Part shown: one piece after another, positions 21,142-29,158 of the stretch
Layout: each line of letters starts with the position of its first letter
Position numbering within the stretch: position 1 is the stretch's first letter
IMG/VR virus record: IMGVR_UViG_3300023440_000002
Span: 44,382 to 108,381 of that record
Strand: one strand, 5' to 3'
DNA: 64,000 bases
From: a virus
Position numbers and translations under genes: made by a program
Notes under the pieces: model-generated
What the model saw: only the letters and a program-made list of their open reading frames with translations
Told to the model about the DNA's origin: nothing
Databases searched by the model: none

Positions 21142-21498
21142 TTAATATGACTTGAAAACCGCATAACCCAATGAAACTAAAGCGTCATTGATATTGGTTT
21201 CGTTAATGAAAAGTTCGGCTATATACCTGCCGTACTTACCTTTTTTGATTTTAGTCGTCCGAATGGAAATGTCGGCAGCTGGATTAGAATAAACCTGAGA
21301 CTTAAGCCAAACTTTAGCTTCCAGCCCCTTAGCTTTCATCTTCGGAGTTGTCCCTCTACCTAAACGGGTTTCGTAGGCGTCAATTCTAGCTAGGCGGATA
21401 TCTAACCCCTTAAAGGTTATTCCGAACCCTAAATCGACATCCACAATAATACTGTCACCGTCTTTAACCCTTACGACTTTTACTTTATATTCAAACAC
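21142..21498 (-). CDS. staphylococcal-nuclease-like thermonuclease
   Basis: A 118-residue SNase-fold protein. VKDGDSIIVDVDLGFGI contains the catalytic Asp region, and IRLARIDAYETR the conserved Arg with downstream Glu, followed by GRYIAELFI and a C-terminal helix. GTG 21498 overlaps the previous TAA (TAATGTG). Likely a calcium-dependent nuclease acting on host or phage DNA/RNA. Confidence 0.75.
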   Translation of the reverse strand: MFEYKVKVVRVKDGDSIIVDVDLGFGITFKGLDIRLARIDAYETRLGRGTTPKMKAKGLEAKVWLKSQVYSNPAADISIRTTKIKKGKYGRYIAELFINETNINDALVSLGYAVFKSY

Positions 21499-21499
21499 A

Positions 21500-21889
21500 T
21501 TACACCTGCCACAAAGCAATATCTTCTGGTACGTTAGCTTCAACCCAGTCGATCATGATAGTTCGAGCTTCTTTAATACTTATGCTTCTGTTTTTAATGT
21601 CGATACTTTCCCACACATATGAGATGGCCGTAATCCAGTTTTCAGGTAGAGCTTCGTCCCATGCTGTAGGAGAAGGTTTACCTTTAATTTGGTGAATAAT
21701 ATCATCCTCGACTCGAAGTTTAGTTTTCGAAGAAAACGACCTGAATGTTGAACCGACAGCGCAAACTTTACATTTATATTCCGATATAGGTAACCGGCTA
21801 TCTTCATACATACTAACTTTAACCCAAGTCCCAAAACCTAAAGGTTCTGTTGCTAATGCTTCAACTAAGTCTTCTTTGTAAATGTTCAT
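21500..21889 (-). CDS. unknown protein, 129 residues
   Basis: Soluble, with a CKVC pair near residue 40 and an acidic C-terminal helix (IMIDWVEANVPEDIALW). Coupled to the thermonuclease gene. No family recognised. Confidence 0.55.
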   Translation of the reverse strand: MNIYKEDLVEALATEPLGFGTWVKVSMYEDSRLPISEYKCKVCAVGSTFRSFSSKTKLRVEDDIIHQIKGKPSPTAWDEALPENWITAISYVWESIDIKNRSISIKEARTIMIDWVEANVPEDIALWQV

Positions 21890-21894
21890 TTAAG

Positions 21895-22218
21895 TTACTC
21901 TCCAGTGGTGTAATATTTTCCATTTAACGTTTCTAAACTTTCTGCATTGCAAATATAAGATATTTCTTTTCGCCAACTTAAGGGTAGATTTGACAGGTCG
22001 CCGGACTCATCAAAAGACCAAGCTTTTTGACACTCACCCCTAAACCTAGCTAAGAATACCTCTTTTTCTTTGTAAGGTAAAGCTGTTTTTGTCGAAAAAG
22101 ATATACTTTTATGATGCAGCTTACTTTGCGACTCTATCAGGTAATTTAACGTTCCGTCATCTTCTTTACCTGCTATAGATATCGACACGTAAACCATAAA
22201 TACCATTTTAACCCACAT
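21895..22218 (-). CDS. unknown protein, 107 residues
   Basis: A beta-rich N-terminal half and a central YKEKEVFLARFRGECQKAW segment. GGGTTGTT precedes the start. No family recognised. Confidence 0.5.
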   Translation of the reverse strand: MWVKMVFMVYVSISIAGKEDDGTLNYLIESQSKLHHKSISFSTKTALPYKEKEVFLARFRGECQKAWSFDESGDLSNLPLSWRKEISYICNAESLETLNGKYYTTGE

Positions 22219-22226
22219 AACAACCC

Positions 22227-22415
22227 CTATTCTGGATCTCTAGGTATACCAACAGGGCGTTTAACGACCTTACTTCCTAGATATCTATCCCAATTTCTAT
22301 TTCTTTCTTCGTCGTAGCTTTTCCTTAGTTTGCGTAGCTCGTCGCTGAGATTATTAATCGCAGCAAAGATAAGAACTAAAGAAAAGAACACAAAACTTAA
22401 ACCAATACTAACCAT
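22227..22415 (-). CDS. one-helix membrane protein with basic coil
   Basis: This 62-residue protein has a transmembrane segment at residues 3-20 followed by a charged coiled-coil (SDELRKLRKSYDEERNR) and KRPVGIPRDPE. A paralogue with an in-frame TGA lies at 23421-23612. Confidence 0.55.
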   Translation of the reverse strand: MVSIGLSFVFFSLVLIFAAINNLSDELRKLRKSYDEERNRNWDRYLGSKVVKRPVGIPRDPE

Positions 22416-22417
22416 AT

Positions 22418-22750
22418 CTATTCCTTTATAAATGATATTACCGTAACCTTATCCGAATTCGATATTTCTTTTTTGTTGTAGTATAAACGAAGAAAAGCTC
22501 GCAATGCCTCCTTAGTTAACCCTTCGTTATCCAACACAAAATCCTCGGATAAGGAGCCAAAGCAAAGGTGCTGTATAGAGGTGACCCTCACTTTAATGTC
22601 TGGGGTTCCATCTACCAATGTAGATATTATTGTAGTCTCACCTAAGGTTACCTTCTTTAATCCTAAACGCACCGTCGATTTTTTCAACCCGCACTCAACT
22701 AAGGTCATCCAAACTTCGTCCAGCATTAAAACCTGTTTATTATCTTTCAC
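22418..22750 (-). CDS. ASCH-domain-like protein
   Basis: This 110-residue protein has a pattern (IKVRVTSIQHL, then FVLDNEGLTKEALRAFLRLYY, then VTVISF) that resembles the ASCH fold, a PUA-like RNA- or nucleotide-binding domain. GTG 22750 overlaps the upstream stop. The substrate is unknown. Confidence 0.5.
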   Translation of the reverse strand: MKDNKQVLMLDEVWMTLVECGLKKSTVRLGLKKVTLGETTIISTLVDGTPDIKVRVTSIQHLCFGSLSEDFVLDNEGLTKEALRAFLRLYYNKKEISNSDKVTVISFIKE

Positions 22751-22923
22751 AGTTCCGCCTCATCAGTAATAAGTAATAATACACCAATAGACGCGAAAGC
22801 ATAGAAAGGGTAAATAAACCGCAGAGCACCCTCATGCATATCAAAATACAAAAACATTAACACATCACCCAAAACTACACCAAAAAAAATAAGAACATTG
22901 ACAAAAAATGAGGTTTTTAGCAT
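22747..22923 (-). CDS. 58-residue membrane protein
   Basis: MLKTSFFVNVLIFFGVVLG begins a protein with two hydrophobic segments (5-26 and about 37-52). AAGGGAG precedes the ATG. It is the first gene after a sigma-28-like promoter. Confidence 0.5.
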   Translation of the reverse strand: MLKTSFFVNVLIFFGVVLGDVLMFLYFDMHEGALRFIYPFYAFASIGVLLLITDEAEL

Positions 22924-22954
22924 ATCAACTCCCTTAATGTTAAACCTGTTACTC

Positions 22955-22981
22955 TTATCGGTTGTTTAATATAAAACTTTA
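22955..22981 (-). promoter_or_regulatory. sigma-28-like promoter
   Basis: On the - strand TAAAGTTT (22981-22974), 11 bp, ACCGATAA (22962-22955), about 30 bp before the gene at 22923. Confidence 0.65.
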
Positions 22982-22983
22982 GG

Positions 22984-23346
22984 TTAAACTTCTAGTGCTG
23001 CTGGTGATGTCATCAGTTTGTTATTCTTATATTCAACCCACTTAGCAAATAACACAGGCTCTTTGGTGTCCATCCGGATGAATGAATCACCTTCGTAGGG
23101 GTTATATCTTATTTCAACCGTGGCGTCAGTAGCTGGATGTTTATCGTCTGTTGTGTACACCGCACAAGCTACGTAAGCGTGCACGTTTTTGCGTTTTTCT
23201 TTTAAAACTCTTTCCCTGCCCTTTTGAGACACCTTGAATTCTACCGAAAAAGCTATTAAAGAGTTTGGACGTTCAATAACTAAACCCTTAAACTTAACCG
23301 ACGCACATTTTTTATGTAGGTTTCTGTAGACGTAATATTTAGCCAT
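22984..23346 (-). CDS. unknown protein, 120 residues
   Basis: A basic protein with alternating beta segments and CAVYTTDD / VEIRYNPYEGD motifs. AGGGTAAAG precedes the ATG. No family recognised. Confidence 0.55.
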   Translation of the reverse strand: MAKYYVYRNLHKKCASVKFKGLVIERPNSLIAFSVEFKVSQKGRERVLKEKRKNVHAYVACAVYTTDDKHPATDATVEIRYNPYEGDSFIRMDTKEPVLFAKWVEYKNNKLMTSPAALEV

Positions 23347-23350
23347 AACT

Positions 23351-23419
23351 TTACCCTATGAAAACCAATATCATTAATAATACCCAAATTACGGCCATTG
23401 CTAAAACAGTATAATTCAC
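23351..23419 (-). CDS. 22-residue membrane peptide
   Basis: A GTG-started peptide, one hydrophobic helix (TVLAMAVIWVLLMILVFIG). GGAAGGAAAT from the preceding gene's last codons acts as its ribosome-binding site, and its end supplies AGGG for the next gene. Confidence 0.4.
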   Translation of the reverse strand: MNYTVLAMAVIWVLLMILVFIG

Positions 23420-23420
23420 T

Positions 23421-23612
23421 TTAATTTCCTTCCAGGTCTAAATCTTTAGGCGTACCAACAGGACGCTTAATAACCTTGCTTGCTAGATATTTATCTCAAT
23501 CTCTTTCTTCGTCGTAGCTTTTTCTAAGTTTTTTTAGTTCATTGAGTATATCCATCATAACCCAAATTGTCCAAGATGTAACTACTACAGCTAAAAATAT
23601 ATTCATTATCAT
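23421..23612 (-). pseudogene. paralogue of the 22227 membrane protein with in-frame UGA
   Basis: Starting at ATG 23612 (after AAAGGA), 38 residues read MIMNIFLAVVVTSWTIWVMM followed by a coil LRKSYDEERD, then TGA at 23496-23498. The same frame continues DKYLASKVIKRPVGTPKDL to TAA. In the paralogue the residue at the TGA is Trp. Either a point mutation broke it or UGA is read through. Confidence 0.55.
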
Positions 23613-23651
23613 CACACATCCTTTGGTTAAGTCTCATCAGTTACGTCATCA

Positions 23652-23675
23652 ACGTAAGACCACCCGAAGGTGGTT
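23652..23675 (-). terminator. hairpins downstream of the lipoprotein gene
   Basis: On the - strand ACCACC-TTCG-GGTGGT (UUCG tetraloop) lies about 10 nt after the lipoprotein stop. A second inverted repeat, TTACGT-TGATG-ACGTAA, follows immediately and extends to about 23643. No T-run follows, so it may be a stabilising 3' structure rather than an intrinsic terminator. Confidence 0.45.
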
Positions 23676-23684
23676 TCGACTTGG

Positions 23685-25679
23685 TTAATCGTCATCACTC
23701 GCAAGAGGTGATGGGCAGGTTACAGTTGGGATACTAAGAATTCTGGTTCGTGTAGACCAGTGATAGTGACCACCACCACCATGATAATATTTATATCGCT
23801 CTGATATAGCCACTGTGGATACAGTCACGCTACACACTAAGTCAGGGTTTGATTCTAGAGCCGCGATAGCATCCGAGTTAGCCTGAATCAATGCGGTTAG
23901 TGTTTCGATGCTACCACCAGCACCAGAGATACTCTCAATGTCCGCCTGAACTTGAGTGTCATCATAAACAGTATCTGAATCATTTGCATCGGCGTAATCG
24001 TTAGCTGCTTGTTCAGCGTCATCAATTGCTTGAAGTAATGATGTATTTTGAGCATCTAGATCAGTTTGCAAATCATCAATCCTATTTGATAATGCTAAGT
24101 CAGCTCCATCAATATAACCCTTAGCTAGCAACAACACTTGATAAGCTACGTCATTTTGATAAGAGTTCTCAGAGTCAATATACAACTCTAATGTGCTAAC
24201 CGCAGATGCTAATGCTTGATCTTGTCTTCCATTTTCAGAGTCAACATAAGATCTCAACAACTGATCAGCTAATTCGCTAGCTGCCTGATTAGTATCAACA
24301 TCTAATTGCAGTCTATCAATCATCGCTACCAAGCTTGACCTTAATGCGCCGTCTTGTCTGTCTGCATAAGCCTTAGCAGATTGTTCAGATCTAGAGATTC
24401 TGTGTTCTAAAGAGTGAACTGCCGAATTTAGCCGTCTAGACATTCTTGAATCTAATCGCCTGATCTTGTATCGCAATCTTCTCTTTACTCGTCGAATTTT
24501 AGATCGCAACTCACTTTCAAGGATGTCATCTTGATTGTCAGCGTACAATTTAGCAGCTTGTTCAGCTTGTCCAATTTCAACCCTCAGTTGAGCAAGTTCA
24601 GTTGCTAGTACTGTATCTTGATCTGTATTTGCTTGATTTAGGATACCTACAGCTTCCTGCAAAGCAGCTTCAGCGAGACTTACTGATTCAGCATCTCCTT
24701 CAGAAATTGCTGTGTTCAGGTTAGATATTGCAGTTGCTAGTACTGTATCTTGATCTGTATTTGCTTGATTTAGATCTTCGAGCATTGCAGCTATCGCGAC
24801 TTCAATTTCACCTTTGGCTGTATTTAGTGCGTCCATTAGCTCCATATCAGCCTCTTCCATGTCGGATCGTAAAGAGTCCATATCGCTATCGACATCCCGA
24901 AACTCACCATCCACCAATATAGCTCTTAATTCTGCTTCCAGTTCTAACTGGCTAATCAAAACAGTATGCGCTGATGATTGAGCCTCTTCAGCACTTAGAC
25001 GCGACTCACTATTAGCCATCCGCTCATCAGCAAGCTTCTCAGCTGCTAATCTATCCAAACGCTCTTGTTCGGCCTGATTTTGCAGTCGCTTAAGCTCCTC
25101 TCGCTCTTCTCGGTTAGGATCTCTCATTTGATCAAGTCGATCGGTGGTATAGCCTTTGGTTATCTCACCTTTGCGCCGAACCTTACCTTCGTAGTCATCG
25201 AATTGCTTGCTGAAAGCATCTCCGGTGATATTACGATCTCCAGTATAGCCGGCAGCTTTATTTTTGCTAGCTGAAACTTTGTCTTTGTTGTTCATATAAC
25301 CAGAGTCAACTTTATCCCGACTATTAACGTAACCTTTGTCGGTATCGCTAACTGTGTCGTTTTCAAAGTTTTGAAGGTCTTCGCCAGTCATATTCCGATC
25401 ATTCATATAACCAGAAGCTTTCTTATCTGTGGCAACAACCTTCTCTTTCTGGTCAACATAACCTTTGTCGGTGTCACTCGCCACCTTGTTTTGGAAGTTT
25501 TGAAGATCTTCACCGGTCATGTTGCGCTTAGTGAAGTAATCCTTAGCTCCTTCAGTACCAAACTCAAAAGTCGGAGCATTTAGTGAAACATCACTAACAC
25601 CATTCATGCCATCAAGCTTCATCTCTTGAGTACCACACCCAAGGAATAACAATGCTAGCGTTAACAATAAATACTTCAT
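23685..25679 (-). CDS. large coiled-coil lipoprotein
   Basis: This 664-residue protein begins MKYLLLTLALLFLGCGTQ: a signal peptide with lipobox FLGC, so it should be lipidated on Cys. Residues about 40-170 contain imperfect repeats (RNMTGEDLQNF...SDTDKGYV). Most of the rest is coiled coil, with two copies of LNQANTDQDTVLAT and Arg-rich helices (RRVKRRLRYKIRR). A His-rich turn (YYHGGGGHYHW) lies near the end. It is preceded by AGGAGAG. Phage lipoproteins often block superinfection at the host envelope; that role is only inferred here. Confidence 0.7.
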   Translation of the reverse strand: MKYLLLTLALLFLGCGTQEMKLDGMNGVSDVSLNAPTFEFGTEGAKDYFTKRNMTGEDLQNFQNKVASDTDKGYVDQKEKVVATDKKASGYMNDRNMTGEDLQNFENDTVSDTDKGYVNSRDKVDSGYMNNKDKVSASKNKAAGYTGDRNITGDAFSKQFDDYEGKVRRKGEITKGYTTDRLDQMRDPNREEREELKRLQNQAEQERLDRLAAEKLADERMANSESRLSAEEAQSSAHTVLISQLELEAELRAILVDGEFRDVDSDMDSLRSDMEEADMELMDALNTAKGEIEVAIAAMLEDLNQANTDQDTVLATAISNLNTAISEGDAESVSLAEAALQEAVGILNQANTDQDTVLATELAQLRVEIGQAEQAAKLYADNQDDILESELRSKIRRVKRRLRYKIRRLDSRMSRRLNSAVHSLEHRISRSEQSAKAYADRQDGALRSSLVAMIDRLQLDVDTNQAASELADQLLRSYVDSENGRQDQALASAVSTLELYIDSENSYQNDVAYQVLLLAKGYIDGADLALSNRIDDLQTDLDAQNTSLLQAIDDAEQAANDYADANDSDTVYDDTQVQADIESISGAGGSIETLTALIQANSDAIAALESNPDLVCSVTVSTVAISERYKYYHGGGGHYHWSTRTRILSIPTVTCPSPLASDDD

Positions 25680-25684
25680 TTTCT

Positions 25685-25783
25685 CTCCTAAAAAATTAAA
25701 AATAGGCGTGATTGCCAAGATTAGTACTATTATCGGTTTATTTTCAAATAACTTTAGCGGTTTCTTATTATTTCTTCTACACC
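25685..25783. repeat. direct duplication, copy 1 (promoter plus gene end)
   Basis: About 100 bp is essentially identical to 27125-27225. It spans the promoter motif and the last 12 codons of the gene at 25754 (SFEGVEEIIRNR). Confidence 0.8.
25730..25756 (-). promoter_or_regulatory. sigma-28-like promoter for the lipoprotein gene
   Basis: On the - strand TAAAGTTA (25756-25749), 11 bp, ACCGATAA (25737-25730), about 50 bp before the lipoprotein start. It overlaps the stop codon of the upstream gene. Confidence 0.6.
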
Positions 25784-26293
25784 CTCAAAAGATACGGAAC
25801 AGCAGTGAGATGTTTCGCACTTAGGGCATGCATTCTCAATAGATATGTATTCCCCACTTACTGAATCTTCTATTGTTCCGTCTATCAGTTCGGAATAGTC
25901 GAAAGTGGATTTACAATCAAAACACTTAACTTTTTTGGGTAGATATTCATACAGCCATTTCGGTTCCGGGGCCATAGACGTAAATACCTCATGAGGAGTA
26001 TTTACTTCATAATCCCGCAAATTATATGCTTCCAACCCCTTCAGTTCAGTTTCAGTTAGCGGCCTACTTAAAACAACAACACATGTTTTATTTTTTGACC
26101 AGGTTTTTTGATAATCCACTTTCCAGCACATTATGGCACCTATGGAGCCTAAACCTAAAGGTAAGGCCTCTTCAGGGTTACAGTCTAAAGTTAATGTTAC
26201 CGTAGTTCTACCGCTAGGAACCAAATATTGCGTTTCTCCTGCATCAGGATTCTTCTTTATGGAAGACTTCCTGATTTTTACTAAATACATCAT
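25754..26293 (-). CDS. unknown protein with C-terminal zinc ribbon
   Basis: This 179-residue protein has two Cys pairs (CFDC near 124 and CPKC near 157) that suggest a zinc ribbon. The N-terminal part is beta-rich. It starts within the end of the RNA ligase gene (ATGATG overlap). Its last codons are part of a duplicated segment. Confidence 0.55.
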   Translation of the reverse strand: MMYLVKIRKSSIKKNPDAGETQYLVPSGRTTVTLTLDCNPEEALPLGLGSIGAIMCWKVDYQKTWSKNKTCVVVLSRPLTETELKGLEAYNLRDYEVNTPHEVFTSMAPEPKWLYEYLPKKVKCFDCKSTFDYSELIDGTIEDSVSGEYISIENACPKCETSHCCSVSFEGVEEIIRNR

Positions 26294-27105
26294 TGATTCA
26301 TGACACTACGAACAAACTTAAAGATTTGCCCAGAAGCCCCTTTCGTAATTGCTTTGATTTCATCTTTGCTGCCTTTAATTTCGCCCTCATCGACAAGGTC
26401 TTTAGTGTATTGCTTAACAATTAAACCTAAAGATTTAGGGAAGTTGCGGGTAAGAGCTTCATCTTTCGAAACCACCTTTTCTAATCTGATCGGCTGGCAA
26501 AGGTGAGAGTAATCAACCACAACTCGAGATGTTTTAGTTTTTTTGTTTTTATCTCCACCAGTCCATTTGGTGCTTTCAGGTTCGAACACTTTTTTGTATC
26601 TTTGTCCGCCAATCATAACCACAACACCTTCGACCCGCATAAAACCTTCAGCTCCTTCAACTTTAGATCCGCTAGTTTTAAGGGTTTCAGCTACTGTATT
26701 AATCATTGAACTAGATATGTCGTTTCCGTCGTAAAGTACCGGCACTGTACCTATGCGTTCTGGTAAAGACCTTTCGTATCTCCACCAGTCAAACAACAAA
26801 AACCTTCTCTCTTTTAGACCTTCGCCAGAATTCACCCCTAAGCCACACCATTCACCGTCATGGCGACCTAAGCCTAACTTTTCGACAATCTCATCCTTGT
26901 TGCTGTAACAAAAAGAGGCGAACCCATAATTGTCGTTTTCTGGTGTTATGAATCTATTTCTAGAACCGCAAAGTAGGCCCTTAGATCCGTCTTCATTTTC
27001 GAATACTAGAATATGAGCATTAGTTCCATGGATCTTCTGAGTTATAGTCATCCGAAGATCTCTGAGTTGTTTTATTTTCTTGAAAGACTTGAATTCTAAA
27101 GACAT
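26290..27105 (-). CDS. RNA ligase (Rnl2-like)
   Basis: This 271-residue protein has nucleotidyltransferase motifs in order: TQKIHGTNAHI (motif I, Lys that takes AMP), LCGSRNRF (Ia), GEWCG (III), FLLFDWW (IIIa), VEGVVV (IV) and RYKKVF (V). It would seal RNA ends, for example host tRNA or mRNA cleaved during defence. ATG 27105 follows AAGGGGGT; GTG 27111 is an alternative. The C-terminal helical part is of the length seen in Rnl2-type enzymes. Confidence 0.8.
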   Translation of the reverse strand: MSLEFKSFKKIKQLRDLRMTITQKIHGTNAHILVFENEDGSKGLLCGSRNRFITPENDNYGFASFCYSNKDEIVEKLGLGRHDGEWCGLGVNSGEGLKERRFLLFDWWRYERSLPERIGTVPVLYDGNDISSSMINTVAETLKTSGSKVEGAEGFMRVEGVVVMIGGQRYKKVFEPESTKWTGGDKNKKTKTSRVVVDYSHLCQPIRLEKVVSKDEALTRNFPKSLGLIVKQYTKDLVDEGEIKGSKDEIKAITKGASGQIFKFVRSVMNQ

Positions 27106-27124
27106 AAACACCCCCTTAAGGACA

Positions 27125-27225
27125 ATAATTAAAAATAGGCGTGATTGCCAAGATTAGTACTATTATCGGTTTATTTTCAAATAACTTTAGCGGTTTCTTA
27201 TTATTTCTTCTACACCCTCAAAAGA
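27125..27225. repeat. direct duplication, copy 2 (promoter plus gene-end fragment)
   Basis: A second copy of the roughly 100-bp segment at 25685-25783. On the - strand it carries an orphan gene end (SFEGVEEIIRNR and stop) preceded by AAGGAGG, then the promoter motif, placed upstream of the RNA ligase gene. Confidence 0.8.
27163..27189 (-). promoter_or_regulatory. sigma-28-like promoter for the RNA ligase operon
   Basis: On the - strand TAAAGTTA (27189-27182), 11 bp, ACCGATAA (27170-27163). It is a duplicate of the lipoprotein promoter. Confidence 0.6.
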
Positions 27226-27238
27226 AATAAATACCTCC

Positions 27239-27370
27239 TTAAGGATAATAATTAAAAAAATCGAAAACCATGCCAGTTATGTCGAACTGAACATCTAAAG
27301 CGTGGAATAAAATACAACCGATAAAACAAACAGTCAAGTGAATAACCGCCCCTCCTATAAATTCAGCCAT
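27239..27370 (-). CDS. 43-residue membrane peptide
   Basis: MAEFIGGAVIHLTVCFIGCI starts a peptide with one hydrophobic helix. The ATG overlaps the previous stop (TGATG) and AAGG lies upstream. Confidence 0.45.
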   Translation of the reverse strand: MAEFIGGAVIHLTVCFIGCILFHALDVQFDITGMVFDFFNYYP

Positions 27371-27564
27371 CACGATACCTTCTTTCTTGTTAGGTGGTAA
27401 AGATTACAGTTAGGGCAAAGGTAAGGTTCTTGGTCGCTTTTATATAAATAAAAAGCCAAAACCGCTGCATCCTCTGCCTCTTCTTTTGTTGCTAGAGTTT
27501 TCTTGTTCCAGCACATTTTACTTCTTGCTTTGAACTTATTTGATTTCTTCCTAAAACCAGACAC
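27370..27564 (-). CDS. small zinc-binding phage protein
   Basis: 64 residues. It has a Lys/Arg-rich N-terminus and the pattern MCWNKKTLATKEEAEDAA, then YLCPNCNLYHLTRK. This Cys...Cys-x2-Cys...His layout with the HLT ending is common in small phage proteins of unknown role. AGGAGGT precedes the start. Confidence 0.6.
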   Translation of the reverse strand: MSGFRKKSNKFKARSKMCWNKKTLATKEEAEDAAVLAFYLYKSDQEPYLCPNCNLYHLTRKKVS

Positions 27565-27597
27565 TTTAACCTCCTAGCTGTCCTTATAATGTTAAGT

Positions 27598-28305
27598 TTA
27601 GTACACTGAGGGTGTTTTATTTATGTAGTTTACGCTAAAAATATCCATAGATGGCCATAAAATACCCGAAAGCTTCCTTCCATGGCTAGTATCTACACAA
27701 ACTGCAAACTTTTCTTTGTTTTTGGTGAAAAAACGCACGTTTTTCATTGCATTATGGCCATGAAATTGCATATTCACCCCCTTTATTGGAGTAGGTGCCC
27801 CTCTATTCCAACAAAGACTGTAATCCTCCATGGTGTTTACTTTTTTTAGTTTTTCAAATCCATAAACAGGATTGATAGGTGCATGGGTAATGATGATTTT
27901 ACCGAAATTGTCTTCATGTTCAATAAACAGCGGAAGCCGATTAAGGAACTTAATGTGTTTTTTTGGGATTAAATCTACCCCACCATAAGAGTCTACAGTG
28001 CTAAACCCCCCATTGCCTTTCCATACACCCCAGTTGTATTTTTCGTTGTATTTCGGTAAGAAGCCCTCATTATGACCATTAACGAAATCTCGCATTAAGT
28101 CTTCGTGGTTTCCTAAAATAGCTTTTGCGTCTTTTTCAGCAGAAAAGAATTCTAAAACCTTGTTAGATTCGCTACCCCTGTCAACCATATCCCCTACAGA
28201 TACGACAGTAAAATCCCCACAAGCTTTTCTTGCCATATCCATAAGCATCTCTAGTTCGGTAAACCGACCAGCAATATCACCTATTATTAGTATGTTATCT
28301 TTCAC
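27598..28305 (-). CDS. calcineurin-like protein/phospho-ester phosphatase
   Basis: This 235-residue protein has the metallophosphatase motifs IGDIAGR, VGDMVDRG, LGNHED, ITHAP and HGHN, in the layout of phage lambda-type serine/threonine phosphatases. It would need two metal ions. GTG 28305 follows AAGGAAGG and overlaps the preceding stop; the longer frame from 28338 lacks a site. Confidence 0.8.
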   Translation of the reverse strand: MKDNILIIGDIAGRFTELEMLMDMARKACGDFTVVSVGDMVDRGSESNKVLEFFSAEKDAKAILGNHEDLMRDFVNGHNEGFLPKYNEKYNWGVWKGNGGFSTVDSYGGVDLIPKKHIKFLNRLPLFIEHEDNFGKIIITHAPINPVYGFEKLKKVNTMEDYSLCWNRGAPTPIKGVNMQFHGHNAMKNVRFFTKNKEKFAVCVDTSHGRKLSGILWPSMDIFSVNYINKTPSVY

Positions 28306-28555
28306 TTTCACCTTCCTTGTAGATAGTCGCCGCGCCATCTATGGTTTCATGTGGCACAGTAGAACCTCTACTATACCTATCGGTTTTTTTGTTAGAAACT
28401 TTAATGTTATTTTCTTTTATTGCTGAATTGTACCCTGCATAAAAACCCTGAGTGTAAGCTGTTTCGATATCTTCAAAACCTACATTCGCGATAACTCGCT
28501 TCCAGGCATCACACGATTTGATCCATAACCACATCTTAAATTTATTTTTTGACAC
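28295..28555 (-). CDS. unknown protein, 86 residues
   Basis: Trp- and Tyr-rich N-terminal half, polar C-terminal half. It overlaps both neighbours. A sigma-28-like motif lies inside its 3' half. Confidence 0.5.
   Translation of the reverse strand: MSKNKFKMWLWIKSCDAWKRVIANVGFEDIETAYTQGFYAGYNSAIKENNIKVSNKKTDRYSRGSTVPHETIDGAATIYKEGESER
28377..28403 (-). promoter_or_regulatory. sigma-28-like promoter inside a gene
   Basis: On the - strand TAAAGTTT (28403-28396), 11 bp, ACCGATAG (28384-28377), about 70 bp before the phosphatase start. Confidence 0.6.
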
Positions 28556-28802
28556 CCTTTTCTCCTAACCTTTTATCTAGCTCTATAGCCAAATACGTAC
28601 CCACAAAAGCCCCGGCAATTGCCGCAGGTGCTTGTTCTGGATTACTAACAAAACCAGTAATAATAAAAACATTTGCCGCCATTATTAACATGGCATAGGC
28701 ACTAGAAGCGAAAGATTTACCTTCAGCTGCCGCCCTTGTATAAAAAGCAAAGAAAAAATCCAACAAAACTACCGCAAAAAAAGCAATTAAATGTTCCATC
28801 AT
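28542..28802 (-). CDS. small membrane protein, three helices
   Basis: 86 residues with hydrophobic segments near 4-20, 36-53 and 58-75 and a basic C-terminus (KRLGEKGVKK). A holin-like topology is possible but it is far from the lysis gene. Confidence 0.55.
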   Translation of the reverse strand: MMEHLIAFFAVVLLDFFFAFYTRAAAEGKSFASSAYAMLIMAANVFIITGFVSNPEQAPAAIAGAFVGTYLAIELDKRLGEKGVKK

Positions 28803-29020
28803 GCGGCAATATCCCCCTCGTCTTTATTTTTTATGGTTGAAGCAACCCACAACTTCCAAAAAAAGAAATAATAATATTTAAAGTAAACAGAGTCGATAAT
28901 CTCGACATAATTAGACATATCCAATATAACCCCATCACCAACCTTAGGCGAAGAACCCCAAATCGGTGTTTTTATGATAGAGATGCCGGGTATGGTAGCT
29001 TCTGCTTTCCAAATATTCAT
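28799..29020 (-). CDS. unknown protein with aromatic hydrophobic stretch
   Basis: 73 residues, with an aromatic run YFKYYYFFFWKLW near the C-terminus that may associate with membrane. AAAGG precedes the ATG. It is the first gene of the - strand block, back to back with the tail genes. Confidence 0.5.
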   Translation of the reverse strand: MNIWKAEATIPGISIIKTPIWGSSPKVGDGVILDMSNYVEIIDSVYFKYYYFFFWKLWVASTIKNKDEGDIAA

Positions 29021-29158
29021 AAATAATACCTTTACCAGTAAAAAGGTTCAACTTAATCGCAGAATAGCACTTTAAACCTAATATTGAAAGGGAAATAATC
29101 CTCAAAAGCCTTATTCTGGGTTTTATTATTATATATAACAATAACGGTAACTTATAAT

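Noticed and set aside
23685-25718. + strand frames inside the lipoprotein gene (e.g. 24728-24922, 25065-25274)
   Set aside because: They are shadows of the coiled-coil gene and have no ribosome-binding sites or recognisable domains.
27296-27324. + strand TAAAGCGT-N13-ACCGATAA
   Set aside because: The spacer is 13 instead of 11, the -35 half is poor, and no + strand gene follows.
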